Origin: RPQJ01 sp963762315
GTDB taxonomy: Bacteria; Pseudomonadota; Gammaproteobacteria; Steroidobacterales; Steroidobacteraceae
Direction: 5' to 3'
Assembly (NCBI GenBank): GCA_963762315.1
Contig: CAVXKO010000003.1
Coordinates: 186,001-250,000 of the forward strand
DNA: 64,000 nt
The translations under genes were made by a program, and so were the position numbers. Positions 18,169-27,642 of this stretch are shown here, piece after piece; position 1 is the stretch's first letter; each line of letters starts with the position of its first letter. The notes under the pieces were generated by a model. That model saw only the letters and a list, made by a program, of their open reading frames with translations, did not search any database and was not told the DNA's origin.

Positions 18169-18555
18169 ATGGTCGACGCACCAATGAAGCATGCCGGGGA
18201 AAAGAAACTCCCGCCGCCTCCGGCGCCGACCTCGCGCGACGCCAATCCGTGGTCGATGCCGGGCACGAAGCCGCCCCGGCGGATCCCGGGGCTGCGGATC
18301 GATCCAGCGAAGCTGCCGGAGCGCCTGAAGGTGCCGCCTCCGCGGCCGGTCAATGCCGCTCCCGCATCCGGCCGCAACGCGCCAAGGCTCCGTTGGGCTC
18401 CATTTGCCATCCTCGGCGGCATCTTCATCGCCGTCGGATTCAATGCCCTCGAATCGTTTCGCAGCGGAGACTTCGTCGGCGCCTTGGTGCCGCTGGTCTT
18501 CGTCGGCCTTGTCGCGGCCGGCATGCTGCGCAGCCTGCTGCGCCCGAAGCGCTGA
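18169..18555 (+). CDS. Small hypothetical membrane protein with proline-rich N terminus
   Basis: A protein of 128 residues. The first 70 are hydrophilic and rich in Pro, Lys and Arg (KKLPPPPAPTSRD, RLKVPPPRPVNAAP); two hydrophobic stretches follow (WAPFAILGGIFIAVGFNAL and FVGALVPLVFVGLVAAGML), ending in a basic tail (RSLLRPKR). This predicts a two-pass inner-membrane protein with a cytosolic proline-rich arm. I do not recognise the family. It is divergent from the WYL regulator, with GAGG ten bases before ATG 18169, and converges on the DUF2891 gene. Confidence 0.65.
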   Translation: MVDAPMKHAGEKKLPPPPAPTSRDANPWSMPGTKPPRRIPGLRIDPAKLPERLKVPPPRPVNAAPASGRNAPRLRWAPFAILGGIFIAVGFNALESFRSGDFVGALVPLVFVGLVAAGMLRSLLRPKR

Positions 18556-18571
18556 GCAAGGCCGGTGGGGA

Positions 18572-19678
18572 TCAGTTCCGGCGCAGTCCCGCGCTGGACG
18601 TCAGGTATACGGCAAACGTTCCGAGCCAGTGGCCACCCTCGTAGTGCTCGCCCGTCACGGCGGGCAGCGCGGCCTGGGCGTGCGCATCCGCCGCGGCGTG
18701 CAGCGCGGCGATGCGGCGGTCTTTCGCCGGCAGCCCGCTCGCGATGCCTGCGAGCATCCAGGCGCGGCTGAGATTGAGCCCGTCGATGTGCGCGAGCTTC
18801 GGATCCGCGCGATCCGTGACCTCGCCGGGCACGAGCCAGTCCGCCCTGCCGTCGGTCGGAATCGACGGCAGGAAGGCCTTCAGCCACTTTGCGAACTCCT
18901 GCGGGGGCAAGATGCGCCGCATGAAATCCGCCTCCGCGATGCACGGCGAGAGGAAATCCTCCCCGGACGGTTCATAGGCAATCGGGCAGTTGCGATCGCC
19001 GAGGTAGTAGGCGCGCGCCCGCGAGTCGAGCAGCCGCGACATACCGGCGTCGCCCGCCACGATGGCCCAATCCGCGATCAGGCCGAACGCGAACGCCGTC
19101 TGGCCGTGCTCACCGATACGGATCGGATAACGCAGCTTGGGCAGCCAGGTCATCACGCGCTGCGCGGCCTCGATCTCGAGCGGCTGCAGGTTGCGCGACC
19201 ACTGCTGCGCCTGCGGGTCGTTCCAGGACCGCAGTTCGGCCGCCAGCGCGAGCAACCAGGCGAGGCCATAGGGCCGCTCGAACGACGCGCGGCCCGGACC
19301 CTTCAGGTAAGCCACTTCACCCGCGATGTTCTGCGCCGTCAGGCTCCGTGCCAGCGCGGCGCGCGCCTGCGCAGCGAACGGCGCGTCGGGAAACGTCCTG
19401 GCCAGCTTCGCGAGCAGCCAGTGGCCGTGCACCGACGAGTGCCAGTCGTAGCAGCCGTAGAACGCGGGCGTGAGTTCATGGGGCGCGCGCACGTCGGCGG
19501 GCCCCGCGAGGTTGTGCGAAATCTTGTTGGGGTACTCGAGGTGCACGCAGGCGAGCGCCAGGTTCGCGAATCGCGCGGCGGAAGCTTCGTCGAGCGCAGG
19601 TGCGGCGCGAGCCGCGGATCCGAGGCACGTGAACGCTGCGATTGTTGCAATCCACCAGGCGCGTCGGACGAGGGCCAT
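18572..19678 (-). CDS. DUF2891 family protein, secreted
   Basis: A protein of 368 residues with a signal peptide (WWIATIAAFTCLGSAARAAP) and the DUF2891 pattern: ACVHLEYPNKISHNL, PAFYGCYDWHSSVHGHWLL, RPYGLAWLLALAAELR, YDPSGEDFLSP-like EPSGEDFLSPCIAEADFM and DGLNLSRAWMLAGIA. The (alpha/alpha)6 toroid suggested by these helices is shared with glycoside hydrolase-like and lanthionine-cyclase-like folds, and the paired His and Trp residues in YDWHSSVHGHW look like an active site. No activity is established. It lies 20 bases downstream of the antiporter gene and is probably the last gene of the M16-amylase-antiporter operon. Confidence 0.87.
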   Translation of the reverse strand: MALVRRAWWIATIAAFTCLGSAARAAPALDEASAARFANLALACVHLEYPNKISHNLAGPADVRAPHELTPAFYGCYDWHSSVHGHWLLAKLARTFPDAPFAAQARAALARSLTAQNIAGEVAYLKGPGRASFERPYGLAWLLALAAELRSWNDPQAQQWSRNLQPLEIEAAQRVMTWLPKLRYPIRIGEHGQTAFAFGLIADWAIVAGDAGMSRLLDSRARAYYLGDRNCPIAYEPSGEDFLSPCIAEADFMRRILPPQEFAKWLKAFLPSIPTDGRADWLVPGEVTDRADPKLAHIDGLNLSRAWMLAGIASGLPAKDRRIAALHAAADAHAQAALPAVTGEHYEGGHWLGTFAVYLTSSAGLRRN

Positions 19679-19697
19679 CTTGAATCTCCGGTGTGTC

Positions 19698-21455
19698 TCA
19701 CCCGGCGTCCGTCTCGAACAGCTTCTCGAGCTGTCGAGCGGAAGCCTGTGCCGTCGCGATCAGCTTTTCCTCGTCGTCGCGCACCGACGCCTGCTCGCGC
19801 AGCGTCTGCTCGTCGTGCGTGCGGAAACGTCGAACCTGCGCCTCGGCGGCTTCGCGCCGCGTGCCGAGCGCTACGAGCGCCGCCTCGGCCACTTCGAGGC
19901 TGGACGCATACGTCTCGCGCCAGATCTCCTCGACGCCGGCGTCCATCAGGCGGAAGGCGTGCTGGCGATTGCGCGCGCGAGCCAGCACGCGCAGCTTGGG
20001 GAAGTGCCGGCGCGCCATGTCCGCCGTCCTGACCGACGCTTCGACGTCGTCGATCGCGAGCACGAGCACGTCGGCATGGTCGGCGCCCGCGGCGCGCAGC
20101 ATCTCGAGGCGCGTCGCGTCGCCGTAGTACAGCTTGTTGCCGAAGCGGCGCACGAAATCCACCTGCGCCTGGCTGATCTCGAGCGCCGTGAAGCGGATCT
20201 GCCGCGCCCGCAGGACGCGCGCCACGATCTGGCCGAATCGACCGAAGCCGGCGATCAGCACGCGAGGCTCCTCCGACTCGATGGCGTCGAACTTCGGCGG
20301 CGAGGCGGGCGCTGCGAAGCGCCTTGCGATCGCGTCCGCGGCGGCGATGAGCAGCGGGGCGAGGATCATCGAGGCCGTGACGATGATCACCAGCAGGTCG
20401 GCCGTGTCCGGGTCGATCAGGCGGCCGCGGGTCGCGAGCGTGAACAGCACGAACGCGAACTCGCCGCCGCCCGCCAGTGCGACGGCCAGTCGCCGTGAGG
20501 TCGCTCCGTCGTGGCGCGTGAGCCTCGCGGCCATCCAGATCGCCGCCGCCTTGACTGCGAGATACGCGAAGGTGAGCGCGACCACGCGCAGCGGCGCCTG
20601 CGCGAGAACGCCGAGGTTGGCGGACATGCCGACGGCGATGAAGAACAGTCCGAGCAGCAGGCCCTTGAAGGGTTCGATGTCGGCCTCGAGTTCGTGCCGG
20701 TACTCGCTGTCCGCCAGCAGCACGCCGGCGATGAAGGCGCCGAGCGCCATCGACAGGCCGGACGCCTGGAAGAGCAGTGCCGTGCCGACGACGACCAGCA
20801 GTGCCGCGGCGGTGAACGCCTCCTGCGCGCGCGTGTTCGCGACGACGCGCAGGACGGGACGCAGCAGGTACCGGCCCGCGCCGACGGTCGCGACGATCGC
20901 CAGCGCAGGAAGCACGACCTGGCGCCAGGACATTGCCTCGCCGGATCCGCCCGCGAGGAACGGCAGCAGCACGAGGGCCGGCATGATCGCGAGGTCCTGG
21001 AAGAGCAGGATCGCAAACGCCGAGCGGCCGTGGCGCGTATTGAGTTCGCCGCGCTCCGCCAGCACCTGCAGGATCAGCGCCGTGGAGGACAGCGAGAGCG
21101 CGAAGCCGATCACGAGCGCCGCCGGCCACGGCTGGCCCAGCAAGTGAGTCGCGAGCGCGAGCAGGGCCGTCGTGACGGCGACCTGCGCGGCGCCGCCGAG
21201 GAACACCGCATGGCGCAGCACCCACAGGCGCGACGGCTGCAGTTCGAGCCCGATCACGAACAGCAGCATGACCACGCCGAACTCGGACAGGTGCAGGATG
21301 GCCTCGACGTCCTCGAACAGGCCGAGGCCCCACGGGCCGACGACCATGCCGGCCGCGAGGTAGCCGAGCACGGCGCTCAGCTTGAAGCGACGGAACAGCG
21401 GCACCGCAATGACGGTCGCGGCGAGGAAGATCGCGATCTGGGCGGTGAGGCTCAT
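19698..21455 (-). CDS. CPA2 monovalent cation:proton antiporter, KefB/KefC type
   Basis: A 585-residue inner-membrane antiporter. Residues 1-380 hold about twelve hydrophobic segments including LLFVIGLELQPSRLW and the conserved AILLFQDLAIMPALVLLPFL (QD pair for cation/H+ exchange). Residues 395-520 are a RCK/TrkA-N domain beginning RVLIAGFGRFGQIVARVLRA with the acidic partner in LEISQAQVD; a hydrophilic tail of about 60 residues follows. KefB/KefC proteins export K+ to acidify the cytosol under electrophile stress, gated by glutathione adducts. Its ATG overlaps the amylase stop (ATGA, 21452-21455). Confidence 0.93.
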   Translation of the reverse strand: MSLTAQIAIFLAATVIAVPLFRRFKLSAVLGYLAAGMVVGPWGLGLFEDVEAILHLSEFGVVMLLFVIGLELQPSRLWVLRHAVFLGGAAQVAVTTALLALATHLLGQPWPAALVIGFALSLSSTALILQVLAERGELNTRHGRSAFAILLFQDLAIMPALVLLPFLAGGSGEAMSWRQVVLPALAIVATVGAGRYLLRPVLRVVANTRAQEAFTAAALLVVVGTALLFQASGLSMALGAFIAGVLLADSEYRHELEADIEPFKGLLLGLFFIAVGMSANLGVLAQAPLRVVALTFAYLAVKAAAIWMAARLTRHDGATSRRLAVALAGGGEFAFVLFTLATRGRLIDPDTADLLVIIVTASMILAPLLIAAADAIARRFAAPASPPKFDAIESEEPRVLIAGFGRFGQIVARVLRARQIRFTALEISQAQVDFVRRFGNKLYYGDATRLEMLRAAGADHADVLVLAIDDVEASVRTADMARRHFPKLRVLARARNRQHAFRLMDAGVEEIWRETYASSLEVAEAALVALGTRREAAEAQVRRFRTHDEQTLREQASVRDDEEKLIATAQASARQLEKLFETDAG

Positions 21456-23139
21456 CGCGCTGCGGCGATCCGCGACGGCGCGAGTACGCGCGTCGTGCGC
21501 GGCGCGAGGGCGATGCCCGTACCCGCGTTCACCGAGGTGCCGTCGAGCAGGTCGTCCAGCGGCCCTTCGACGCCGGCGAGTCGCAGGCTCGGCACGCTGT
21601 CGCCGCCGAGATTGGCGACGACCGTGAGCGTGCGGCCGTCGAGGCTGCGCTGCCAGGCGATCACGTCCTCGCGGCCGGTCTCGACGGCGCGAAAGTCGCC
21701 GCTCGCGAGCGCGGGTTCGGACTGTCGCAGCCGGATCAGCCGGCGGTAGAAGTTGAGCAGCGAGTCGGGATCGGTCGTCCTGCGCCGCGACGTTGCGCGT
21801 CTCGAAGCCGCGGCTGCAGCCGCTCCCAGGCCGCGCGGCCTGCCGGTGAAACCGCCGTTGCGCAGCCGCCGTTCCACGGCATGGGGTTGCGGATCATCTC
21901 GTCGGGCTTGGCGCCGATCTGGCCGATCTCCTCGCCGTAATAGAGGAACGGCACGCCCGGCGCCGTGAGCAGCAGGCGCCGCCGCGAGCCGGAGCTGCGC
22001 CGGGTCCTCGTCGCAGCACGCTCGCGACGCGGTCCTGGTCGTGGTTGGTGATGATCGTGGCGAAGTGGTTCGCCGGGTAGCTGGCGACCACGTTGTCGAG
22101 CGAGTACGCGAGCTTCGCCTTGGTGCCCGAGTTCGCGCGCGTCGAGGATCGCGCTCGCGAGGTCGAATTCGAACGCGAGGTCGAGCGCGCCCTGGTGCAC
22201 GTAGTCGCTGACGATCTCGGTGCTGGTCCACACTTCGCCGACGACCATGACGTCCGGCTTCGTCGGCTTGACCTTCGCCTGGAAGCCTTGCAGCCAGGCC
22301 AGCGTCTCCGGCGTGTCGTTCATGACCGTCGCCGTCCTCGATCAGGTGGCGGATCGCATCGAGCCGGAAGCCGTCCACGCCGCAGGTCCTTCAGCCAGAA
22401 GTCGGCGATCCGGTACGCCTCGGCGGTCACTTCCGGATTGCGATAGTTCAGGTCGGGCATGCCCGACCAGAACATCCCGAAGAAGTGCTGGTCGCCGATC
22501 TTCTGCCACACCTGCTGGCCCCAGGGGCCCGCGTGTGTCGGGCACCTTGTCCGGGTCGACGAAGATGTACCAGTCGCGGTACTGCGGATCGCCGGCGCAG
22601 CGCTTTCTTGAAGTACGGATGGTCCGACGAGCAGTGGTTCAGCACGAGGTCGACGATGACGCTGATGCCGCGCTTGTGGCACTCGGCGAGGAAGCGCCGG
22701 AAATCGTCCTGCGTGCCGTACTGCGGGTTGATGCCGTAGTAATCGGTCACGTCGTAGCCGTGGTAGCTCGGCGACGGGTTGATCGGCATGAGCCAGATCC
22801 CGGTGATGCCGAGGTCGCGTCGTCGTCGCGGGGTCGCCGTCGTTCAGGTAGTCGAGCTTCTCGATCAGGCCCTGGAAGTCGCCGATGCCGTCGTTCGCGA
22901 GCGGTCCGGTAGTCGAGTCGGCGAACGAGCGCACGAAGATCTCGTAGAAGACGCGGTCGTTCCACCAGTGGCGCCGATCCGGGCACGGGCGACACCGTGG
23001 GCGCCGCGGCGGGCACCGGACCCTCGGGCGTCGCACGGCAGCCGGTCAGCGCGCGCGCCGACGAGGTGACCGGCAGCCGTGTGGACTGGTCCTGCGTCGA
23101 GACGATGCGGGATCCAGCCGCGCGGTCGAGCCTGTTCAT
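21452..23139 (-). CDS. GH13 alpha-amylase family protein, multiply frameshifted
   Basis: At least seven single-base shifts break this gene, but the pieces read in order as one GH13 enzyme of about 560 residues: WWNDRVFYEIFVRSFADS and GDFQGLIEKLDYLNDG near the start, DLVLNHCSSDHPYF (region I), MDGFRLDAIRHLIEDG (region II with the nucleophile Asp), VMVVGEVWTSTEIVSDYV (region III, acid Glu), IITNHDQDRVASVL (region IV), then PGVPFLYYGEEIGQIG and a C-terminal beta domain ending VLAPSRIAAAR. An LTGC sequence near the N terminus suggests a lipoprotein, but frame is unsure there. It hydrolyses alpha-1,4-glucans or related sugars. It lies between the M16 peptidase and the antiporter, overlapping the latter. 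Confidence 0.8.
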
Positions 23140-23168
23140 GCGCCGACGCCTTCCCGGCGTCAGCTGGA

Positions 23169-25960
23169 TCAGCGCACGACGTTGCCGTCGGCGTCGAGCA
23201 CCTGCACCTCGCCGAGCTTCAGGTCGCGGATCGGCTGCTCGATCTTGCCCGAGGTCGCCGATCACCACCCAGGTGAGCGGCCGACGGGTCGCAGCGTCTC
23301 GCGCGCCGCAGCGCGCACGCCGTCGTCGGTCTGCGCCTCGATGCGGGACTTCAGCGTCCGCACGTAGTCGTCCGGCCAGCCGAAGATGATCATCTCGGCG
23401 ATGGCGCCGCTCACCGCCGCATTCGTCTCGTAAGCGGCCCGACAGCGCGCGCACGTCGCTGTTGCGGATCTTGGCGATCTCCTCGGCCGTGGCCGGGCGG
23501 CTGCCGACGAACTCGCCGATCTCGCGCTGGATTTCGCGCATCGCATCGACCGTCTTGTCGGTCTGCACCGGCGCGGAGAGCAGCCACGGCCGCTGCCCGA
23601 GCGCGTCTGGCAGGCTCGAGCGTGCGCCGTACGACCAGTGCTTGTCCTCGCGCAGGTTCATGTTGATGCGCGACGTGAACGTGCCGCCGAGCACGCCGTT
23701 CATGGTCTCGATCTCGAGGCGGTTGGGCGCGAGGCTCGAGGGCATCAGCTGCCCGGCGAGGATGTTGGTCTGGATCGGCATCCGGCTTGTCGATCAGGAA
23801 CACGCGCGGCGCGGACGGGTTGCTGGCCGCCGGCAGCGATTTCGCCGGGCGCGGCGTGGCGGGCGCCGTCCAGTCGCCGAAGTACTTCTCGAGCAGCGGC
23901 AGGATCTCGTCCGGCTCGACGTCGCCCGTCGACGATCAAGCGTTGCGTTGTCGGGACGCAGCCAGTCGCGGTGGAACGCGAGCAGGTCGTCGCGGTCGAG
24001 CGCCGCGATCGACGCTTCCGTGCCGGTGCCCGAGAACGGAATGGCGTAGGGATGGCCCTCGCCGTACAGCAGCGGCGGCAGCAGCGCGCATCGCGAGCGC
24101 GTCCGGGTTCTGCTTCTCGCGCGCGATGGCCGCGATCCACTCCTTGCGCACGCGCTCGATCTCCTTGCGCGGGAACGACGGGTTGCGCACCACGTCGGCG
24201 AACAGCGCGAGCGACGGGTCGAGGTGCTCCTTCAGCGCGGAAAGCGACGACGGACGAGGAATCGAGCGAACGTGCCCGCGCCGAGCTCGGCGCCGAGCCG
24301 ACTCCGCGCGATCGGCGATCTGCAGCGACCCGAGCGCGCGCGTGCCTTCGTCGAGCATGGCCATGGTGAAGCTCGACGGTGCCGAGCTTGCGGCCCTGGT
24401 CGGCGACGTAGCCGGCGTCGAACAGCAGCGAGACTCGCACGACCGGCACGCCCGGGCGATTCGCGATCACGACCGGCAGGCCGTTGCGCAGCTTCGCGTG
24501 CTGCAGGTCCGGGAACACGACGTCCGGGAAGCTCGCCGTGCCCGGCACGCCCTTGCTGCGATCGACTGCGCTCGCTGGCGGCCGGCTTGTAGGAGCCGGG
24601 CCGCGCGCACCTCGAGCGTGTAATCGCCTTCGGAGAGCCAGCGCCGCGCGACATCGCGCAACTGCTTCGGCGTCGCGGCGTCGATCACCGCGAACGAACG
24701 CCGGTAGCAGCCGGGATCGCCCTCGTAGACCTCGCAGGCCGCGAGCACGTCGGCCTTGCCGCCGAAGCCGCCGATCCGCTCGAGGCCGCGCAGGAAATCC
24801 GCGCGCGCCGTCGTGCGGGCGCGCTCGAGTTCCGCGGCGAGTCGGGCCCTTGGCGATGAAGCGCTGCAGTTCCTCGGCGAGCGCCTGCCTCGACGCGCGC
24901 CTGCGGGCACGCCCTTCTTGACGTCGGCGGAGATGATGAACAGCCCCGCGATCTCGAGCGGCATCGTGCCCGGCGCTCGCGCTGTCGGCGATCTGCTCGC
25001 GGTACACGAGCCGCTCGTACAGGCGCGAGGTCTTGCCGCCGCCGAGGATCTGGCCGACCATCGACAGCAGGTCCGCATCTGCCGTGCCGTCCGGCGGCGT
25101 GTTCCAGATTCGGTACGCCGCGTCTGCGCGACCTGGTCGTACATCACGTCGCGCGCGGCTGTCGCTGCGCGCCGCGATCCACACGCCTGGCCGCGTCAGC
25201 GCCGGGCCCCGGTGGGATGTCGCCGAAATACTGCTGGGCCTTCTCGCGTGCCGTCGCGACATCGATGTCGCCGGCCAGCACGAGCACGGCATTTGCCGCG
25301 CCGTAGTACGTGCGGAACCACTCCTTCACGTCGTCGAGCGATGCGGCGTTCAGGTCCTCCATCGAGCCGATCGGCAACCAGTGGTACGGGTGGCCGGCCG
25401 GGAAGCTCGACTTGAACAGAGTCTCGAACACGCGGCCGTAGGGGCGGTTCTCGCCCTGGCGCTTCTCGTTCTGCACCACGCCGCGCTGCTCGTCGAGCCG
25501 CGCCTGGTCGATCGACCCCGAGCAGGTGCCCCATGCGGTCGGACTCCATCCACAGCGCCATGTCGAGCGCGGTGGTGGGCACGTTCTGGAAATAGTTGGT
25601 GCGGTCGAAGTTGGTCGTGCCGTTCATGTTGGTGGCGCCCACCTGCTCGAACGGCTTGAAGTACTCGTCGTTGAAGTTCTCCGTGCCCTGGAACATCAGG
25701 TGCTCGAAGAGGTGGGCGAAGCCGGTCTTGCCGGGCCGCTCGTTCTTGGAGCCCACGTGGTACCAGACGTTGACCGCCACGATCGGCGCCTTGCGATCGG
25801 TGTGGACGATCACGGTCAGCCCGTTGTCGAGGGTGAATTTTTCATATGGAATCAATGGGATAGCATCGACTGGCGGCTGCGCGAGCGGGGGCGCTGCCGA
25901 AACCGGAAGCGCGGTGGCGACGAATGCGACGGCCAGTGCGCGGGCGAGGGACGACTTCAC
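23169..25960 (-). CDS. M16 family zinc peptidase, two-domain-pair (pitrilysin-like), multiply frameshifted
   Basis: Repaired, this is a periplasmic M16 peptidase of about 930 residues. The GTG start at 25960 has GGAGGT seven bases upstream and gives a signal peptide (LARALAVAFVATALPVSAAP). The first half carries the inverted zinc motif HXXEH in FAHLFEHLMFQGTENF; the second half starts near LRNGLPVVIANRPGVPVVRV and lacks HXXEH, so it is the inactive partner domain, ending in PLTWVVIGDL and DADGNVVR at 23169. About nine single-base shifts occur between 25560 and 23200. M16 enzymes degrade small peptides inside a closed chamber. It heads an operon with amylase and antiporter and is divergent from the OmpW-OmpA gene. 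Confidence 0.8.
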
Positions 25961-26257
25961 GTGGGCGACCTCCGATGCGGCCGGACGGCGAAATCGCCAG
26001 CCGGTTTTGTTGTGTTTTTGCATCAACCACCGGGCCGGGTTGGCCGGCAAGCCGGGGGCGGATGCTAGGCTGGTTCCAGTAACTGCGGCAAAAACGGATG
26101 CACCGCGCTACAATTGCGCCAATCATAGCGGGGTAACAGCCGTCCTATGGGTTCACATGACCGAGTCACCCGGGTAGGGAGGTGGCCTGGTCGAGCGGTT
26201 CGGCCGCTTTTCGGTTTAGGTAATGCATGGCACAAAAGCCACAAGGAGAGACCTGCA
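25961..26257. promoter_or_regulatory. Divergent promoter region between M16 peptidase and OmpW-OmpA genes
   Basis: Just under 300 bases without a gene. A plus-strand TACAAT at 26109-26114 is a plausible -10 element for the outer-membrane gene, without a convincing -35. The segment 26185-26220 has paired GGCC blocks followed by TTTT and could fold, but no complete terminator or tRNA is seen. Confidence 0.3.
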
Positions 26258-27499
26258 ATGTCATCCCGTATTCTCATTTCACTGGCGGTTGCCGCAGCAC
26301 TGGCTGCGCCAGTCGCAGCGCAGGCCGATGCTTATCCCGGTCAACCGAAGGGCGACTGGCTGTTCCGCGTCGGTCTTTCGCAGATCAACCCCGAAAGCAA
26401 GAACCTCGCCGGCCTCGCGAGAGCGGGCTTCGATGCCAATACTCGTCGTCGACAGCGACATCTCGCCGACCTTCAACGTCGACGTACATGCTCACGGACC
26501 ACCTCGGCACCGAACTGCTGCTCGCGTGGCCGTTCACGCACGGCATCGATGCGAAGGCCGGCGGCGAGACGGCGTTCCGCGTCGGCAGCGTGGATGTGCC
26601 TGCCGCCGACGCTGAGCCTCAAGTGGCACTTCAACATGGCCGGCACGTGGCGTCCGTACATCGGCGTCGGCGTCAACTACACGATGTTCTCCGGCGAAGA
26701 GCTCCGCGATTCGGCAAGGCCGCCGCCGACGTGCCGTGCCGAGCACGAAGCTGAAGCTCGACGACTCGTTCGGCTTCGCCGGCCAGGTCGGCCTCGACGT
26801 CTCGTTCGCGAAGAACTGGTTCCTGAACGCCAACGTGCGCTACATCGACATCTCGTCGGACGTGGCGCTGCAAGTCCCGGTCGAGGCAGTGTCCCGACGG
26901 GTTCGGCGAAAGCCGGCTCCGAGTCAAGCTCGGCACGGCTCGACATCAATCCGATCGTCGCCGGCCTGCACATCGGCTACCAGTTGGGCGCCCCGGCGCC
27001 GGTGCCGGTCGTTGCGCCGCCGCCGCCGCCCCCGCCCCCGCCGCCGCCGCCGCCCGCGAAGTGCGCGGACACGGACAACGACGGCGTGTGCGACGAAGCC
27101 GACAAGTGCCCGGGCACGCCGGCGGGCGTGAAGGTGGACTCGGTGGGCTGCCCGATGGAGCAGACGCTGAAGCTGCTGTTCGACTTCGACAGCGCGGAGC
27201 TGCGCCCCGAGTCGATCACGGAACTCGAGCGCGTGGTGAAGTTCATGGGCGACGTGCCGTTCGCGAAGGCCCTGATCGAAGGCCACACGGACAGCAAGGG
27301 CACGGAAGAGTACAACCAGGCCCTGTCGGATCGCCGCGCCAAGGCGGTGTTCGACTACCTGAGCTCGCGTGGTGTCGACCCGGCTCGCCTGAGCTCGGTG
27401 GGCAAGGGTGAGTTGGCGCCGATCGCGGACAACGCGACCGAGGAAGGTCGCCAGCTGAACCGTCGCGTCATGCTGATCCGCACGGATTCGGGCATGTAA
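26258..27499 (+). CDS. Outer membrane protein: OmpW-like barrel fused to OmpA C-terminal domain, frameshifted
   Basis: ATG 26258 (AAGGAGAG upstream) begins a signal peptide (ILISLAVAAALAAPVAAQA). The barrel is OmpW-like, not OmpA-like: GDWLFRVGLSQINPESKN, ILVVDSDISPTFNV-type strands, YMLTDHLGTELLLAWPF, LPPTLSLKWHFNMAG, TWRPYIGVGVNYTMF and FAGQVGLDVSFAKNWFLNAN. A 13-proline linker (about 27019-27057) and a TSP3-like calcium repeat (DTDNDGVCDEADKCPGTPAG) join it to an OmpA domain that binds peptidoglycan (LLFDFDSAELRPES, EGHTDSKGTEEYNQALSDRR). About six single-base shifts lie between 26430 and 26890; the frame is restored for the whole C-terminal half. Around 410 residues. It anchors the outer membrane to the cell wall. 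Confidence 0.82.
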   Translation: MSSRILISLAVAAALAAPVAAQADAYPGQPKGDWLFRVGLSQINPESKNLAGLARAGFDANTRRRQRHLADLQRRRTCSRTTSAPNCCSRGRSRTASMRRPAARRRSASAAWMCLPPTLSLKWHFNMAGTWRPYIGVGVNYTMFSGEELRDSARPPPTCRAEHEAEARRLVRLRRPGRPRRLVREELVPERQRALHRHLVGRGAASPGRGSVPTGSAKAGSESSSARLDINPIVAGLHIGYQLGAPAPVPVVAPPPPPPPPPPPPPAKCADTDNDGVCDEADKCPGTPAGVKVDSVGCPMEQTLKLLFDFDSAELRPESITELERVVKFMGDVPFAKALIEGHTDSKGTEEYNQALSDRRAKAVFDYLSSRGVDPARLSSVGKGELAPIADNATEEGRQLNRRVMLIRTDSGM

Positions 27500-27530
27500 C
27501 CGACTGACGGGTTGCCTGCGAACCCGAACG

Positions 27531-27564
27531 AGGCCCCGGTGCGCAAGCATCGGGGCCTTTTTTT
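27531..27564 (+). terminator. Rho-independent terminator of the OmpW-OmpA gene
   Basis: AGGCCCCG pairs with CGGGGCCT across a 12-base loop and is followed by seven T residues, 31 bases after the stop codon. This is the clearest intrinsic terminator of the window together with the one at 52158. Confidence 0.9.
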
Positions 27565-27642
27565 CGTTCCGCGCTAGAATCGCCTGCCTGCCGCCACAAG
27601 GTGGCTGGCCTCCGCCGCCACGATCCCAAGGAGACTCCTCGC

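Noticed and set aside
26160..26230. Possible tRNA-like fold near GGCCTGGTCGAGCGGTTCGGCCGC
   Set aside because: Exceeds no acceptor-stem pairing test by eye; no anticodon arm or CCA-adjacent T-loop found.
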